DNA from: UBA11663 sp049616325
GTDB lineage: Bacteria > Bacteroidota > Bacteroidia > Flavobacteriales_D > Sanyastnellaceae
DNA length: 34,490 bases
Assembly (NCBI GenBank): GCA_049616325.1
Contig: JBMZHG010000021.1
Coordinates: 1-34,490, forward strand
Direction: 5' to 3'
In this document: positions 8,016 to 15,152 of the stretch, in pieces
How the letters are laid out: every line of letters starts with the position of its first letter
Position numbering within the stretch: position 1 is the stretch's first letter
The notes under the pieces: generated by a model
The model's input: the letters and a program-made list of their open reading frames with translations, nothing else
Told to the model about the DNA's origin: nothing
Database searches by the model: none
Translations under genes and position numbers: made by a program

Positions 8016-10100
8016 TTACGATGCTTTGGAAGTGGTGGACCCCATTGACAACGCGTCGAGGTCGTCCAAAAACTCGTCGGCTGTGTTGAAATACGCTTGT
8101 GCAAAGTCTTCCGTCGACTTGCCGCCGAGGTAGGACAAGACTTGGGCCGTGAACGAACCGGCCTCCAGGACGACTTGTCCTGACGCCACAAACTCGCGGT
8201 CGAACGACTCGAGGATGTCGGCGTAGGTGTTGGTCTTGTGGCCGTCGCGCACCAAAAGGGCCTTGGCGCCTGCGATTTGGGCAGCGTACGCGTGGTAGAT
8301 GCTGTGGCCCCAGCGCGCTTCGTTCAAGGCTTCTCGGCCAAGCTCGAGCTTTTCCCGTGCCTCGAGCAGGAGGGTGGACACCAGGTCGATGACCACGCCG
8401 GCGCATTCGCCAACGCCGATTTCCGGTTGAAACGCTTGTTCGCTGCCCCAATCCACGAAGAGATTCGGCGCGTCGCCCTCAACGTGCGGTTGAAGCAAGT
8501 CGTAGTGGTAACGGTCGCCGACCCGAAGGAAGTAATCGGCGAACGTCTCGAGCGGGAGTTGGTGCTGTTCGAAGTCGATCAGGACGGTGCGAAGTGCGTC
8601 GGGCACGTGTTTGGTGGGAAGCTTCATGATTTTCTTCGCAAACGACCATTCGCCGTTGGCGCGCTTGCCACCGCCCACGAGGATTTGCATGGCCGGCATG
8701 ACCGCGCCCTCGCGACGCAGCGAACTGCCGTGAAGCCCAAACGAAGCCAGGCTGTGCTGCCCACATGCGTTCATGCACCCGCTGATTTTGATGCTGAATT
8801 CTCGGTCGTAAATCATGTGAGGGAATTCCTCTTCCAAGAGGTCTTCGAGGACGGTGCTGAGGTGCGTGCTGTTGCTGATGGCCAAATTGCACGTGTCCGT
8901 CCCCGGGCACGACGTCACATCAACGGCCGCTTGGAACCCGAGTTGGGCCCACCCAAGCTGGGATAAGATGCGATGCACCACCGGCAGGTTGGCTTCCACC
9001 ACGTCCGGCAGAAGCAGATCCTGGCTTTGAGTCAGGCGCAGGGTGTTCGAGGTGTAGGGCGCCAGCGCGTCCAGAAGCTCACGAGTTCGAGCCGTTGTCT
9101 CGTCGCCAAGTGGCACGCGAATGCCCACCGCGAAAAAGCCGGGTTGTTTTTGAGCGAAAACGTTGACGCGTCGCCACGCTTCGTGGCCTTCCGGCGCCAC
9201 TGCTTCCTCGATGCGCGTTGGTTCGGTGGGTTCGTGCTCCGCAAAAGCCACGGTTGGGAAGGCTCCGGAAGGGGCCTGCCGTTCGCGGTCGATGGCCTCG
9301 AGCAAGGCTTCTCGCCCCATGCTTTGGTACAGGAATTTGAAGCGTGCCTTCTGGCGCTTCGTTCGTTCGCCTTCTCGGTCAAAGACACGCAAGATGGCCT
9401 CCGTGATTGGGAGCAGTTCATCCACAGGCACCCACTCGTGAAGCACGTCCGCTGGCGCGGGCTGGGCCCCGAGGCCGCCCGCAACGAGCAACTTGAAGCC
9501 GGGCTCACCTTGGGCGTTGACAGCAGGCAAGACCCCCAGGTCGTGCATGACGCCAAGCGCCGTGTCCGCGACAGAGCTTGAAAATGCGACTTTGAATTTT
9601 CGACCCATTTCTTGGCAGACGGGGTTGCGCAAAAAGAAGCGCCAAAGCGCGTCGGCAAAAGGCAGCACGTTGAATGGTTCGCTGGGGTCGAGGCCGGCAA
9701 GAGGTGAGGCGGTGACGTTTCGAACGGTGTTGCCGCATGCCTCGCGCAGCGTGACGTCGCTGGCCTCGAGTCGGGCCCACAGCTCAGGACTGTCCTCGAG
9801 CTTCACGTGGTGGATCTGGATGTCTTGCCGCGTGGTGATGTGGTACTTGCCCGTGCTGTATTCGTCGCAGACCTTCAAAATGGCACGGAATTGATCAAAC
9901 GTGAGCAAGCCCATCGGCACTTTGATGCGGATCATCTGCACGCCTGGTTGCCGCTGTCCGTAGACGCCGCGGGCGAGTCGAAGGCTACGGAAGCTTTCCT
10001 CGTTGAGCTTGCCTTCGCGGAAGAGCAAAATGCGGCGATTCAAATCAAGGATGTCTTTCTGAACGACGGGGTCGTCAATCTCGTTGATGAAGCTGAGCAT
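8016..10100 (-). CDS. Siroheme/4Fe-4S sulfite (or nitrite) reductase with HEPN-like C-terminal domain
   Basis: Six-electron reduction of sulfite to sulfide (or nitrite to ammonia) at a coupled siroheme-[4Fe-4S] centre. In the 694-residue product the two pseudo-symmetric ferredoxin-like/catalytic halves span about 1-560. The cluster ligands are Cys398, Cys404 (SCPGTDTC) and Cys442, Cys446 (GCMNAC). The conserved segment YHITTRQDIQIHH is at 86-98. Residues about 565-690 are an all-helical extension with a HEPN-like look (WGHSIYHAYAAQIAGAKALL), which plant and proteobacterial enzymes lack. The neighbouring siroheme genes, with no nitrate genes, favour sulfur assimilation, but nitrite reductase cannot be excluded. 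Start chosen at ATG 10100 (MLSFINEIDD); it follows a leader containing a terminator/attenuator. Confidence 0.92.
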   Translation of the reverse strand: MLSFINEIDDPVVQKDILDLNRRILLFREGKLNEESFRSLRLARGVYGQRQPGVQMIRIKVPMGLLTFDQFRAILKVCDEYSTGKYHITTRQDIQIHHVKLEDSPELWARLEASDVTLREACGNTVRNVTASPLAGLDPSEPFNVLPFADALWRFFLRNPVCQEMGRKFKVAFSSSVADTALGVMHDLGVLPAVNAQGEPGFKLLVAGGLGAQPAPADVLHEWVPVDELLPITEAILRVFDREGERTKRQKARFKFLYQSMGREALLEAIDRERQAPSGAFPTVAFAEHEPTEPTRIEEAVAPEGHEAWRRVNVFAQKQPGFFAVGIRVPLGDETTARTRELLDALAPYTSNTLRLTQSQDLLLPDVVEANLPVVHRILSQLGWAQLGFQAAVDVTSCPGTDTCNLAISNSTHLSTVLEDLLEEEFPHMIYDREFSIKISGCMNACGQHSLASFGLHGSSLRREGAVMPAMQILVGGGKRANGEWSFAKKIMKLPTKHVPDALRTVLIDFEQHQLPLETFADYFLRVGDRYHYDLLQPHVEGDAPNLFVDWGSEQAFQPEIGVGECAGVVIDLVSTLLLEAREKLELGREALNEARWGHSIYHAYAAQIAGAKALLVRDGHKTNTYADILESFDREFVASGQVVLEAGSFTAQVLSYLGGKSTEDFAQAYFNTADEFLDDLDALSMGSTTSKAS

Positions 10101-10133
10101 GGGAGAAATGTTGATTGTCGTGTGTCGGATGAG

Positions 10134-10165
10134 AAAACAAAAAGGCCTCCACAAGGGGAGGCCTT
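10134..10165 (-). terminator. Intrinsic terminator/attenuator in the sulfite reductase leader
   Basis: On the minus strand a 9-bp perfect stem (AAGGCCTCC, arms 10157-10165 and 10142-10150) with a 6-nt loop is followed at once by a U-rich tail (GGCCTTTTTGTTTT). It lies about 35 nt before the sulfite reductase start codon and in the operon's own direction. The T-run exists only on this strand, so it is not the terminator of a plus-strand gene. Confidence 0.85.
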
Positions 10166-10256
10166 AGTCGAAGTCTGACGCTTGGGTACATGTCAAGACA
10201 CCGCCGATTGCCTGCCCGAAGGAGGGGTTGGACAACAGCAGCAGCAAGCCACGAAA
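10164..10256 (-). promoter_or_regulatory. Candidate leader peptide and pause hairpin upstream of the sulfur operon
   Basis: A minus-strand frame rich in Leu (GLLLLLSNPSFGQAIGG, then LTCTQASDFD) ends with a TAA at 10166-10164 that overlaps the upstream arm of the terminator by two bases. Possible starts are TTG codons around 10256 and 10244. A second hairpin, GTC(T)TGAC pairing with GTCAGAC (10173-10199), lies between the Leu stretch and the terminator. A ribosome finishing this frame would sit on the terminator stem, which is the geometry of translational attenuation. The single Cys codon 9 codons before the stop is suggestive of sulfur control. I see no SAM-I riboswitch consensus. The start codon and actual translation are unproven. 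Confidence 0.45.
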
Positions 10257-10359
10257 CAAGCATCTGGAATCAAAACCATACCCCAATATACAAACCCTAT
10301 CGGACTTGTAGGCAAAAAGCGGGAATTTTCTTTGGTGTCTTTTTTTCGAACTTTGAGAC

Positions 10360-11304
10360 ATGACGTGGAAGACGACGTGGGCGATGTGCCTTGGAGGGAT
10401 TTTGGCGGCGAGCGGCTCAGCCCAAATGACCGTGTACGGCGACGACGACGACGATTACACCTATGCGTCCCGTGAGGGGGTGGAGTTTGGGGTCAACGTT
10501 GGCGTGTACCGGGGCTTTTCTCAAGCCGCCTACTTCCACGACGGCGCTGGAGGTCATGAGTTGACCGATGCCGGGGCGCAGATGTGGAGCATTCCCGAGC
10601 GGCTTCAGCAGCTGCAAAGTCAGCAGTTGACGCACCCCGTAACAGGCATCTTGAATGAATTCCCGGATTGGCAAGTGTACAGCCTGCCCCTGATGCAGTA
10701 CAAACCGTCCATGTACTTTGGGTTGAAGGCGGCCAAATTCTGGAACCCAGAGACGGCCTTGGTGCTGCACATGGATGTGGCGCAGGTTACGGCCGAGGGC
10801 GCTTGGTCGTTGAGCACGGGACTGATCCCCGATCAAGGGCAAGGCAACGAAGACGTGCGAACGTACCCCATCGTGGGGAAGGAGCAGAGGTTGGGCCTGG
10901 CCTTCGGCTACCGAACCTCGATTTACATTGCTGAGGGAGCGTCGTGGGCCTTGGAGCTGGGCGGATTGGCCAACGCCGTGTCCTTGGAAGAGAACTACAT
11001 CGTCATGTCGCCCAACGCAGGCAACTCTCTGTACGAAGTGAGTTTGATGACGTCTGTGGGGGCGGGGTCGGGCGGAGCGCTTTCGCCTGCGAGCAACGTC
11101 TTGACGCAATGGGGAATGGGGGGATATGCGGCCGCCGGAATTGCCGTGGAGTTCGAAGAGGGAGGCCACATCGAATTGAACGTGCGGGCCAGCCGCGACA
11201 ACATCAACTTGGGAACCGAGTCTTACCGCGGCTGGAATGTCGCGGCGTTTGTGACGTGGATGATGCCGTCCCAAATCGGCGATTTCGTCCGCGCGTCGTT
11301 CTGA
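10360..11304 (+). CDS. Secreted beta-rich protein, possible outer-membrane barrel
   Basis: A 314-residue protein with an N-terminal signal sequence (about residues 1-21, ending ASGSAQ). The mature part begins with an acidic run encoded by repeated GAC triplets (GDDDDDY). The rest alternates polar and hydrophobic residues (SMYFGLKAAKFW, LALVLHM-like strands, GLAFGYRTSIYIA, HIELNVRASRDNINLG) and ends in Phe (VRASF), as many outer-membrane barrels do. No enzymatic motif is seen. Its neighbour on the same strand is a secreted peptidase starting 40 bp later with its own promoter-like box. I do not recognise the family; barrel topology is an inference from strand pattern and the terminal Phe. Confidence 0.8.
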   Translation: MTWKTTWAMCLGGILAASGSAQMTVYGDDDDDYTYASREGVEFGVNVGVYRGFSQAAYFHDGAGGHELTDAGAQMWSIPERLQQLQSQQLTHPVTGILNEFPDWQVYSLPLMQYKPSMYFGLKAAKFWNPETALVLHMDVAQVTAEGAWSLSTGLIPDQGQGNEDVRTYPIVGKEQRLGLAFGYRTSIYIAEGASWALELGGLANAVSLEENYIVMSPNAGNSLYEVSLMTSVGAGSGGALSPASNVLTQWGMGGYAAAGIAVEFEEGGHIELNVRASRDNINLGTESYRGWNVAAFVTWMMPSQIGDFVRASF

Positions 11305-11330
11305 GAGTTGAACGGGGGCGGGGTTCAGTG

Positions 11331-11338
11331 TAAATTGA
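11331..11338 (+). promoter_or_regulatory. -7-like element, C1 peptidase gene
   Basis: TAAATTGA, a degenerate TAnnTTTG, ends 5 nt before the ATG at 11344. A TTG lies about 20 nt upstream of it, close to the expected -33 spacing. Confidence 0.35.
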
Positions 11339-11343
11339 GCCCC

Positions 11344-12465
11344 ATGCAACAAAGAAGCTTGACAACGGCGGTGCTTACCGCCGCGTTGATTTGGGCTGGC
11401 CAAGTCCAGGCCCAGTCGTCGGAAGACGCCCCCCTTTACACGTTCAAAACGTTGGCAGACCTGACGGCGACGTCGGTCAAGGACCAATGCCAAACCGGCA
11501 CGTGCTGGAGCTTCTCCACCACGAGTTTCCTCGAGAGCGAGGCGGCTCGTTTGAGCGGGGAGATTGTGGATTTGAGTGAGATGGCGTCCGTGCGTTACAC
11601 CTACCCGCTGAAAGCGGACATGTATTTGCGGCATCACGGGTTGCATCAATTTGGGCCCGGGAGCTTGTGCCACGACGTGTTGAACGCGGCGGCAGGGTAC
11701 GGGTTGGTTCCCGAGGTGGCTTTCCCTGGGCTGGACGCGGGGGAGACGGAATTCAACCACAGCGAATTGGACGCGGTTCTCGCCGCGGCGGTCAAGGCCA
11801 TGTCGGAGCAAAAGGTGCTTTCGAACGACTGGCGCGACGCGGTGGAGGGCATTTGCGACGCTTACTTGGGTGCGCTCCCGTCGTCGTTCAAGTTCAACGA
11901 CAAGACGTACACGCCGGAATCGTTCCGTGATTTTCTCGGAATCGACCCGGGTGCTTACGTTTCGGCGACCAGCTTCACGCACCACGAGTTTGGCGAGACG
12001 TTTGTGTTGGAAGTCCCCGACAACTTCTCTCGCGGGCAGTTCCTCAACCTGCCCATCGAAGATTTGACGCGTCTGGTCCGCAACTCCGTGATGAACGGGT
12101 ACACGGTTGCATGGGACGCGGACGTTTCGGAGAAAGGATTCAGCTTCCGGAACGGCATGGCCCTTTGGCCCGCCGAAGGGCAGGAGTCCAAGCTTTGGAA
12201 GGAGGTGATCCAGGAGGCCAAGGTGTCTCAAGACTCCCGTCAGGTGGGTTTTGAAAACCACACCACGACGGACGATCACTTGATGCACATCGTGGGTTTG
12301 GCCCAAGACCAAAACGGAAACGAATACTTCGTCATCAAGAACAGCTGGGGCGAAGGCAACCTTTACGGCGGCCGTCAGTACATCAGCATGGCCTACTTCA
12401 AGGCCAAGACGATTGCTGTGACGGTGCACCGAGATGCCCTTCAACGCGGCAAGAAATCACGCTGA
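11344..12465 (+). CDS. Secreted papain-fold (C1) peptidase, aminopeptidase C/bleomycin hydrolase type
   Basis: Cysteine peptidase of the bleomycin-hydrolase branch. The 373-residue product has a signal peptide (about 1-24, ending VQAQ). The active-site block is VKDQCQTGTCWSFSTTSF, with the nucleophilic Cys in TCWSF and the oxyanion Gln a few residues before it. The LSEM segment follows, then the His block DDHLMHIVG and the Asn block FVIKNSWGEG. The middle region (about 130-260) is an insertion relative to papain. Cytosolic bleomycin hydrolases lack a signal, so this is an exported version, common in Bacteroidota. The ATG at 11344 is preferred because an earlier ATG at 11308 precedes the promoter-like box and would spoil the signal peptide. 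Confidence 0.92.
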   Translation: MQQRSLTTAVLTAALIWAGQVQAQSSEDAPLYTFKTLADLTATSVKDQCQTGTCWSFSTTSFLESEAARLSGEIVDLSEMASVRYTYPLKADMYLRHHGLHQFGPGSLCHDVLNAAAGYGLVPEVAFPGLDAGETEFNHSELDAVLAAAVKAMSEQKVLSNDWRDAVEGICDAYLGALPSSFKFNDKTYTPESFRDFLGIDPGAYVSATSFTHHEFGETFVLEVPDNFSRGQFLNLPIEDLTRLVRNSVMNGYTVAWDADVSEKGFSFRNGMALWPAEGQESKLWKEVIQEAKVSQDSRQVGFENHTTTDDHLMHIVGLAQDQNGNEYFVIKNSWGEGNLYGGRQYISMAYFKAKTIAVTVHRDALQRGKKSR

Positions 12466-12486
12466 TCGCCCTCTCAACTTGCCCAA

Positions 12487-14091
12487 ATGAACACCTTTGC
12501 TCCCGCTTCGAAAGACCTGCAACGCCAATGGCGTTCGCGGCTGTTTTTTCACCTGGACGGCCTCGCCATGAGTGGGGTCGTGCCTGTGCTTGAGATGAGT
12601 GGGGTGCTGGAGGAAATGGTTCAGCAAGGAGGAGACGTGGACGAGGTGGCTTCGTTGTTTGGGGCCAACCCCGGGTATTTGAACGTCGGCCTTCGGATGT
12701 TGTGCTCGCAGGGGGTGCTTTCGGCGCACCGCGGAGAAGACAAGGTGACGTACGTGCCCAACAAGGGGGCGGACGTAGCGCATTGGGCTCAGCAACGTGG
12801 GATGTACGGACTTGGTCGAGATTGGCTTGAATATGCTGTTGGGATGTGGAACCGTCCCGACACGCCGCTGACCGCCGAGGCCCTCCTCGCCATGCGCCGT
12901 CTGGTGGAGGCAAGGAACGACCTGGCCGCTTCCGGCGTCGACGTTGCCGCGGGCGCCGGATTGGAGGCGCGGCTTGTGGCTCACGTCGAAGGAGCCCTCG
13001 CAGCGCCGTGGCTTGTGACGCTGGGGACCGCGTTTGGCACCGAGCCCATGCGCTCTTGGGACGACGTGGCATTGGCCTTGGCCCGGCTTCACCCAGAATT
13101 GCAGGAGGCGTGGGGCGAAGTGAGCGAGTCGTTGGGTTGGTCGGGAACCGACTTGGGGGCGTTTTTCTTGGAGCGCTCCGCGGCCTACGGCGTCACCACG
13201 TCTTACACCCAAACCTTCTTGTGGGCCAAGGAGCTCCTGCTTGGAGACGGCTCGTGGTTGTGGCGCACAGAACCGGGAGAGGCGGAGATTCACGTCGACC
13301 GAACCTTGAACGTGTGGGGCTCTGGCGGTGCGCACAAGGCTTACTTCAAGCACTTGGACACCGTCGTCCGCCACGTGTTCGACGCTCCCCTCGACGAGCA
13401 GCCGCTGGGCCTGTGTGACATGGGCTGCGGGAACGGCGCGTTGCTGTTGCACCTGCGGGAGGTTGTGGAGACCCAAACCCTGCGCGGCAAACACCTCGAC
13501 AGGCACCCGCTGATGCTCGTCGGCGCGGACTTCAACCAAGAGGCCTTGGTGGCCACGGCCGACCACTTCCGCCAAAAAGGCGTCAAAGGCCACTTCTTGT
13601 GGGGCGACATCGGCGACCCCGACCAACTGGCGCTCGACCTGTACGAGATGCACAACGTGCGGCTGGGAGATCTGATGAGCGTTCGTTCTTTTCTCGACCA
13701 CAACCGCATCTACAACGAGCCCATGCTCGACCGACCGGAAGTGCCGAGCTCAACCGGAGCCTTTGCCTTCCGCGGCCGTCGCCTGAAGCTCCGCAACGTG
13801 GAACAGAGCCTGAAGGAGCATTTGCTCAAATGGTCGCCCTACGTGGCGCAACATGGCCTTCTGATGATTGAACTTCACACCGTGGCTCCCGAGGACGCCC
13901 AAACGATGCAAGGGAAACTCCCCGCCACGGCCTACGACGCAACCCACGGCTTTTCCGACCAATACATCCTTGAAATCCCCGTCTTCGACGCCATGGCCGC
14001 AGAGGCTGGCCTGGTGATGGACGAGGTGGTCAGCCGCACCTTCCCTTCGTCGCTTCCGGCCACCGTCAGCTTGCGCTTCTTCCGCGCCTGA
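12487..14091 (+). CDS. Large class I SAM methyltransferase, AprA-like
   Basis: A 534-residue protein. The N-terminal ~100 residues look like a winged-helix/dimerisation unit (LFFHLDGLAMSGVVPVLEM, then a short helix-turn-helix). A helical middle follows. A Rossmann methyltransferase core starts near residue 305 with LCDMGCGNGALLLHL (SAM motif I), followed by VGADFN and FLWGDIGDP. The block MSVRSFLDHNRIYNEP is distinctive. From memory, this arrangement resembles methyltransferases of the AprA type that occur inside polyketide synthases and as stand-alone orphans. No polyketide or peptide synthetase gene is nearby, so the substrate is unknown. It begins 21 bp after the C1 peptidase gene and could share its transcript. 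Confidence 0.8.
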   Translation: MNTFAPASKDLQRQWRSRLFFHLDGLAMSGVVPVLEMSGVLEEMVQQGGDVDEVASLFGANPGYLNVGLRMLCSQGVLSAHRGEDKVTYVPNKGADVAHWAQQRGMYGLGRDWLEYAVGMWNRPDTPLTAEALLAMRRLVEARNDLAASGVDVAAGAGLEARLVAHVEGALAAPWLVTLGTAFGTEPMRSWDDVALALARLHPELQEAWGEVSESLGWSGTDLGAFFLERSAAYGVTTSYTQTFLWAKELLLGDGSWLWRTEPGEAEIHVDRTLNVWGSGGAHKAYFKHLDTVVRHVFDAPLDEQPLGLCDMGCGNGALLLHLREVVETQTLRGKHLDRHPLMLVGADFNQEALVATADHFRQKGVKGHFLWGDIGDPDQLALDLYEMHNVRLGDLMSVRSFLDHNRIYNEPMLDRPEVPSSTGAFAFRGRRLKLRNVEQSLKEHLLKWSPYVAQHGLLMIELHTVAPEDAQTMQGKLPATAYDATHGFSDQYILEIPVFDAMAAEAGLVMDEVVSRTFPSSLPATVSLRFFRA

Positions 14092-14306
14092 CGCTGCGCA
14101 AGTCCCTTGCCAGTTCACTCGCCGGTTCGGCGGCGCCCGAGCATTTGGCCTCCGGCGGGCGAGGCCGTAACTTTTCGGCGCCGAAACGGAGAGAAAAGAG
14201 GTGCGTTTCGGTTATCCACAATTGTTTGTAACCGAGGTGAACACAATGTGGATTTCGCAAACACGATTTTTTTTGGTGGCACGAGTTTGTGTGCATTCTT
14301 TGTGTC
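14092..14306 (+). promoter_or_regulatory. Regulatory region with dyads before the structured RNA
   Basis: No gene is seen. In order it holds: a 6-bp stem GGCCTC/GAGGCC (14147-14152 with 14161-14166), possibly ending the methyltransferase transcript; a perfect 14-bp palindrome TTTCGGCGCCGAAA (14173-14186); a 28-bp dyad at 14208-14235 with outer arms TCGGTTA/TAACCGA and a central ACAATTGT palindrome, which also contains a consensus DnaA box TTATCCACA (14212-14220); and a run of eight T (14267-14274) leading into the promoter candidate. The dyad looks like an operator for a dimeric regulator. Confidence 0.5.
14272..14302 (+). promoter_or_regulatory. Promoter candidate for the large RNA
   Basis: TTTG at 14272-14275, exactly 19 nt, then ATTCTTTG at 14295-14302. 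The spacing and TTTG ends match the Bacteroidota -33/-7 promoter; only the TA of the -7 box is inverted to AT. Predicted start of transcription is near 14307. Confidence 0.5.
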
Positions 14307-14553
14307 AGCAAGGAGGCCAAACGACAACCCCGCCGGCCCACCCAGCAAGACCTCTTCGGAGGACTTCAGGACCGGAAGTTGTCACCTGACCAAGCCGATC
14401 TGGCGACAGAGAAACTTGGAGAGGTTGGCCGGCGAAACGAAGAAGGGCTTCGGCAAGGCTTCGGGACGCGTTTCCGAGAGGAGCTTCTTGTGGTCGACGC
14501 GCAAAGGCGCGGCGGCAGGGTGACCGTCGAACGGTTTGCTCTTCGGAGCAGAA

Positions 14554-14682
14554 CAGGAGGCCCACTCGACCAGGGTGAAAGCTGAACGGAGCGTCTTTCG
14601 GGGCGTGACAGGAGGCCCACCCGATCAGGGTGAAAGCTGAACGGAGCGTCTTTCGGGGCGTGACAGGAGGCCCACCCGACCA
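14554..14682 (+). repeat. 55-bp tandem repeat, two copies plus a partial third
   Basis: Units start at 14554, 14609 and 14664; the third breaks off after about 19 bases. Each full unit holds GGAGGCCCA, a CACYC/GGGTG stem with a 5-nt loop, and a CGTCT-UUCG-GGGCG stem. Copy 1 has T where copy 2 has C in the first stem, and pairing is kept as U-G. It lies inside the candidate RNA. Confidence 0.9.
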
Positions 14683-15001
14683 ACGATTCCCGCAAGGGGC
14701 GTTGGAAGCCAAAGGGCGAGGAAACACCGCGGATCCCTCGGGAACCGCGAGCAGCCCACCCGCTTGGGGCGACCCAAGCGCCGAACCTGACGCAAGGAGG
14801 GGGAGGAAGCCTGAGTGTCTTCGGACATTCCCGCGAGGTGAAGTTGAACAACTCGATCCCAGTTGCGTAGGGCTTCGGCCGGCAATTGGGGCGGTGACGA
14901 AATCCCCCGGAGGCCCAGCGGCAGTGCGAAAGCGCGGTCGACCTCGACGCTTCGGCAGAGGGGTGCATCCTTCCAAGAGCAATCAAGGAAGAGCCTGGAG
15001 G

Positions 15002-15069
15002 ATCCGCATCGGCAACACGGTGAACAAGCGGCAACGCGAGGGAACCAGCCGGTGCGGATTTCTTTTTTT
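15002..15069 (+). terminator. 3'-terminal stem and T-run of the candidate RNA
   Basis: ATCCGCATCGG at 15002-15012 pairs with CCGGTGCGGAT at 15049-15059 (one G-U pair). The T-run 15059-15069 has one C. The 36-nt loop contains a small GCG-GCAA-CGC hairpin. It separates the RNA from the tRNA promoter. Confidence 0.65.
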
Positions 15070-15089
15070 AGGAGAATTTCAAGGGGGCG

Positions 15090-15120
15090 TTTGGTAGGAA
15101 AGGAAGCCTGTCTATCTTTG
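15090..15120 (+). promoter_or_regulatory. Promoter of tRNA-Arg
   Basis: TTTG (15090-15093), exactly 19 nt, then TATCTTTG (15113-15120): a perfect Bacteroidota TTTG-N19-TAnnTTTG promoter, 32 nt before the mature tRNA 5' end. This is the best promoter in the window and calibrates the others. Confidence 0.88.
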
Positions 15121-15152
15121 CCCCCCGATTCGCCGTGAGGCGAGGGTGGAAC

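Larger units (their letters stand above)
14307..15069 (+). ncRNA. Candidate large structured non-coding RNA (~760 nt)
   Basis: No plausible protein is encoded, but the plus strand is full of RNA structure. Stems with UUCG loops: 14351-14362, 14537-14550, 14592-14605, 14647-14660, 14813-14830 and 14871-14880. Stems with GNRA loops: 14399-14410 (GCGA) inside CCAAG/CTTGG at 14390-14419; 14680-14705 (GCAA); 14761-14780, a perfect 8-bp stem with GCGA; 14924-14935 (GAAA). A long-range 8-bp match CGCCGGCC/GGCCGGCG joins 14331-14338 and 14427-14434, and GACAAC/GTTGTC joins 14323-14328 and 14378-14383. The 3' end is an 11-bp stem (15002-15012 with 15049-15059, one G-U) followed by a T-run. I could not match it to tmRNA, RNase P, 6S or SRP RNA. 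Strand is set by the UUCG loops, promoter and T-run. Confidence 0.65.

Noticed and set aside
10101..10359. SAM riboswitch before the sulfite reductase operon
   Set aside because: The conserved SAM-I core sequence is not present and I could not draw its four-way junction; SAM-II cannot be fully excluded by eye.
10417..12444. Long minus-strand open frame (675 codons)
   Set aside because: It is the mirror of the secreted protein and C1 peptidase genes, which have signal peptides and catalytic motifs; the antisense product shows no known domain.
14212..14255. Possible replication origin: DnaA box TTATCCACA with a degenerate second box
   Set aside because: Only one consensus box in the gap; no cluster, no dnaA or dnaN, no change of gene strand bias. 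Another relaxed box occurs near 31500. The site is better explained as part of the 28-bp dyad.
14554..14682. CRISPR array
   Set aside because: The repeats are directly adjacent 55-bp units without unique spacers, and no cas genes are present.
14307..15069. Identification of the large RNA as tmRNA or RNase P RNA
   Set aside because: No tRNA-like ends or tag frame as in tmRNA; no GAGGAAAGUCC and ACAGAA core as in RNase P RNA.
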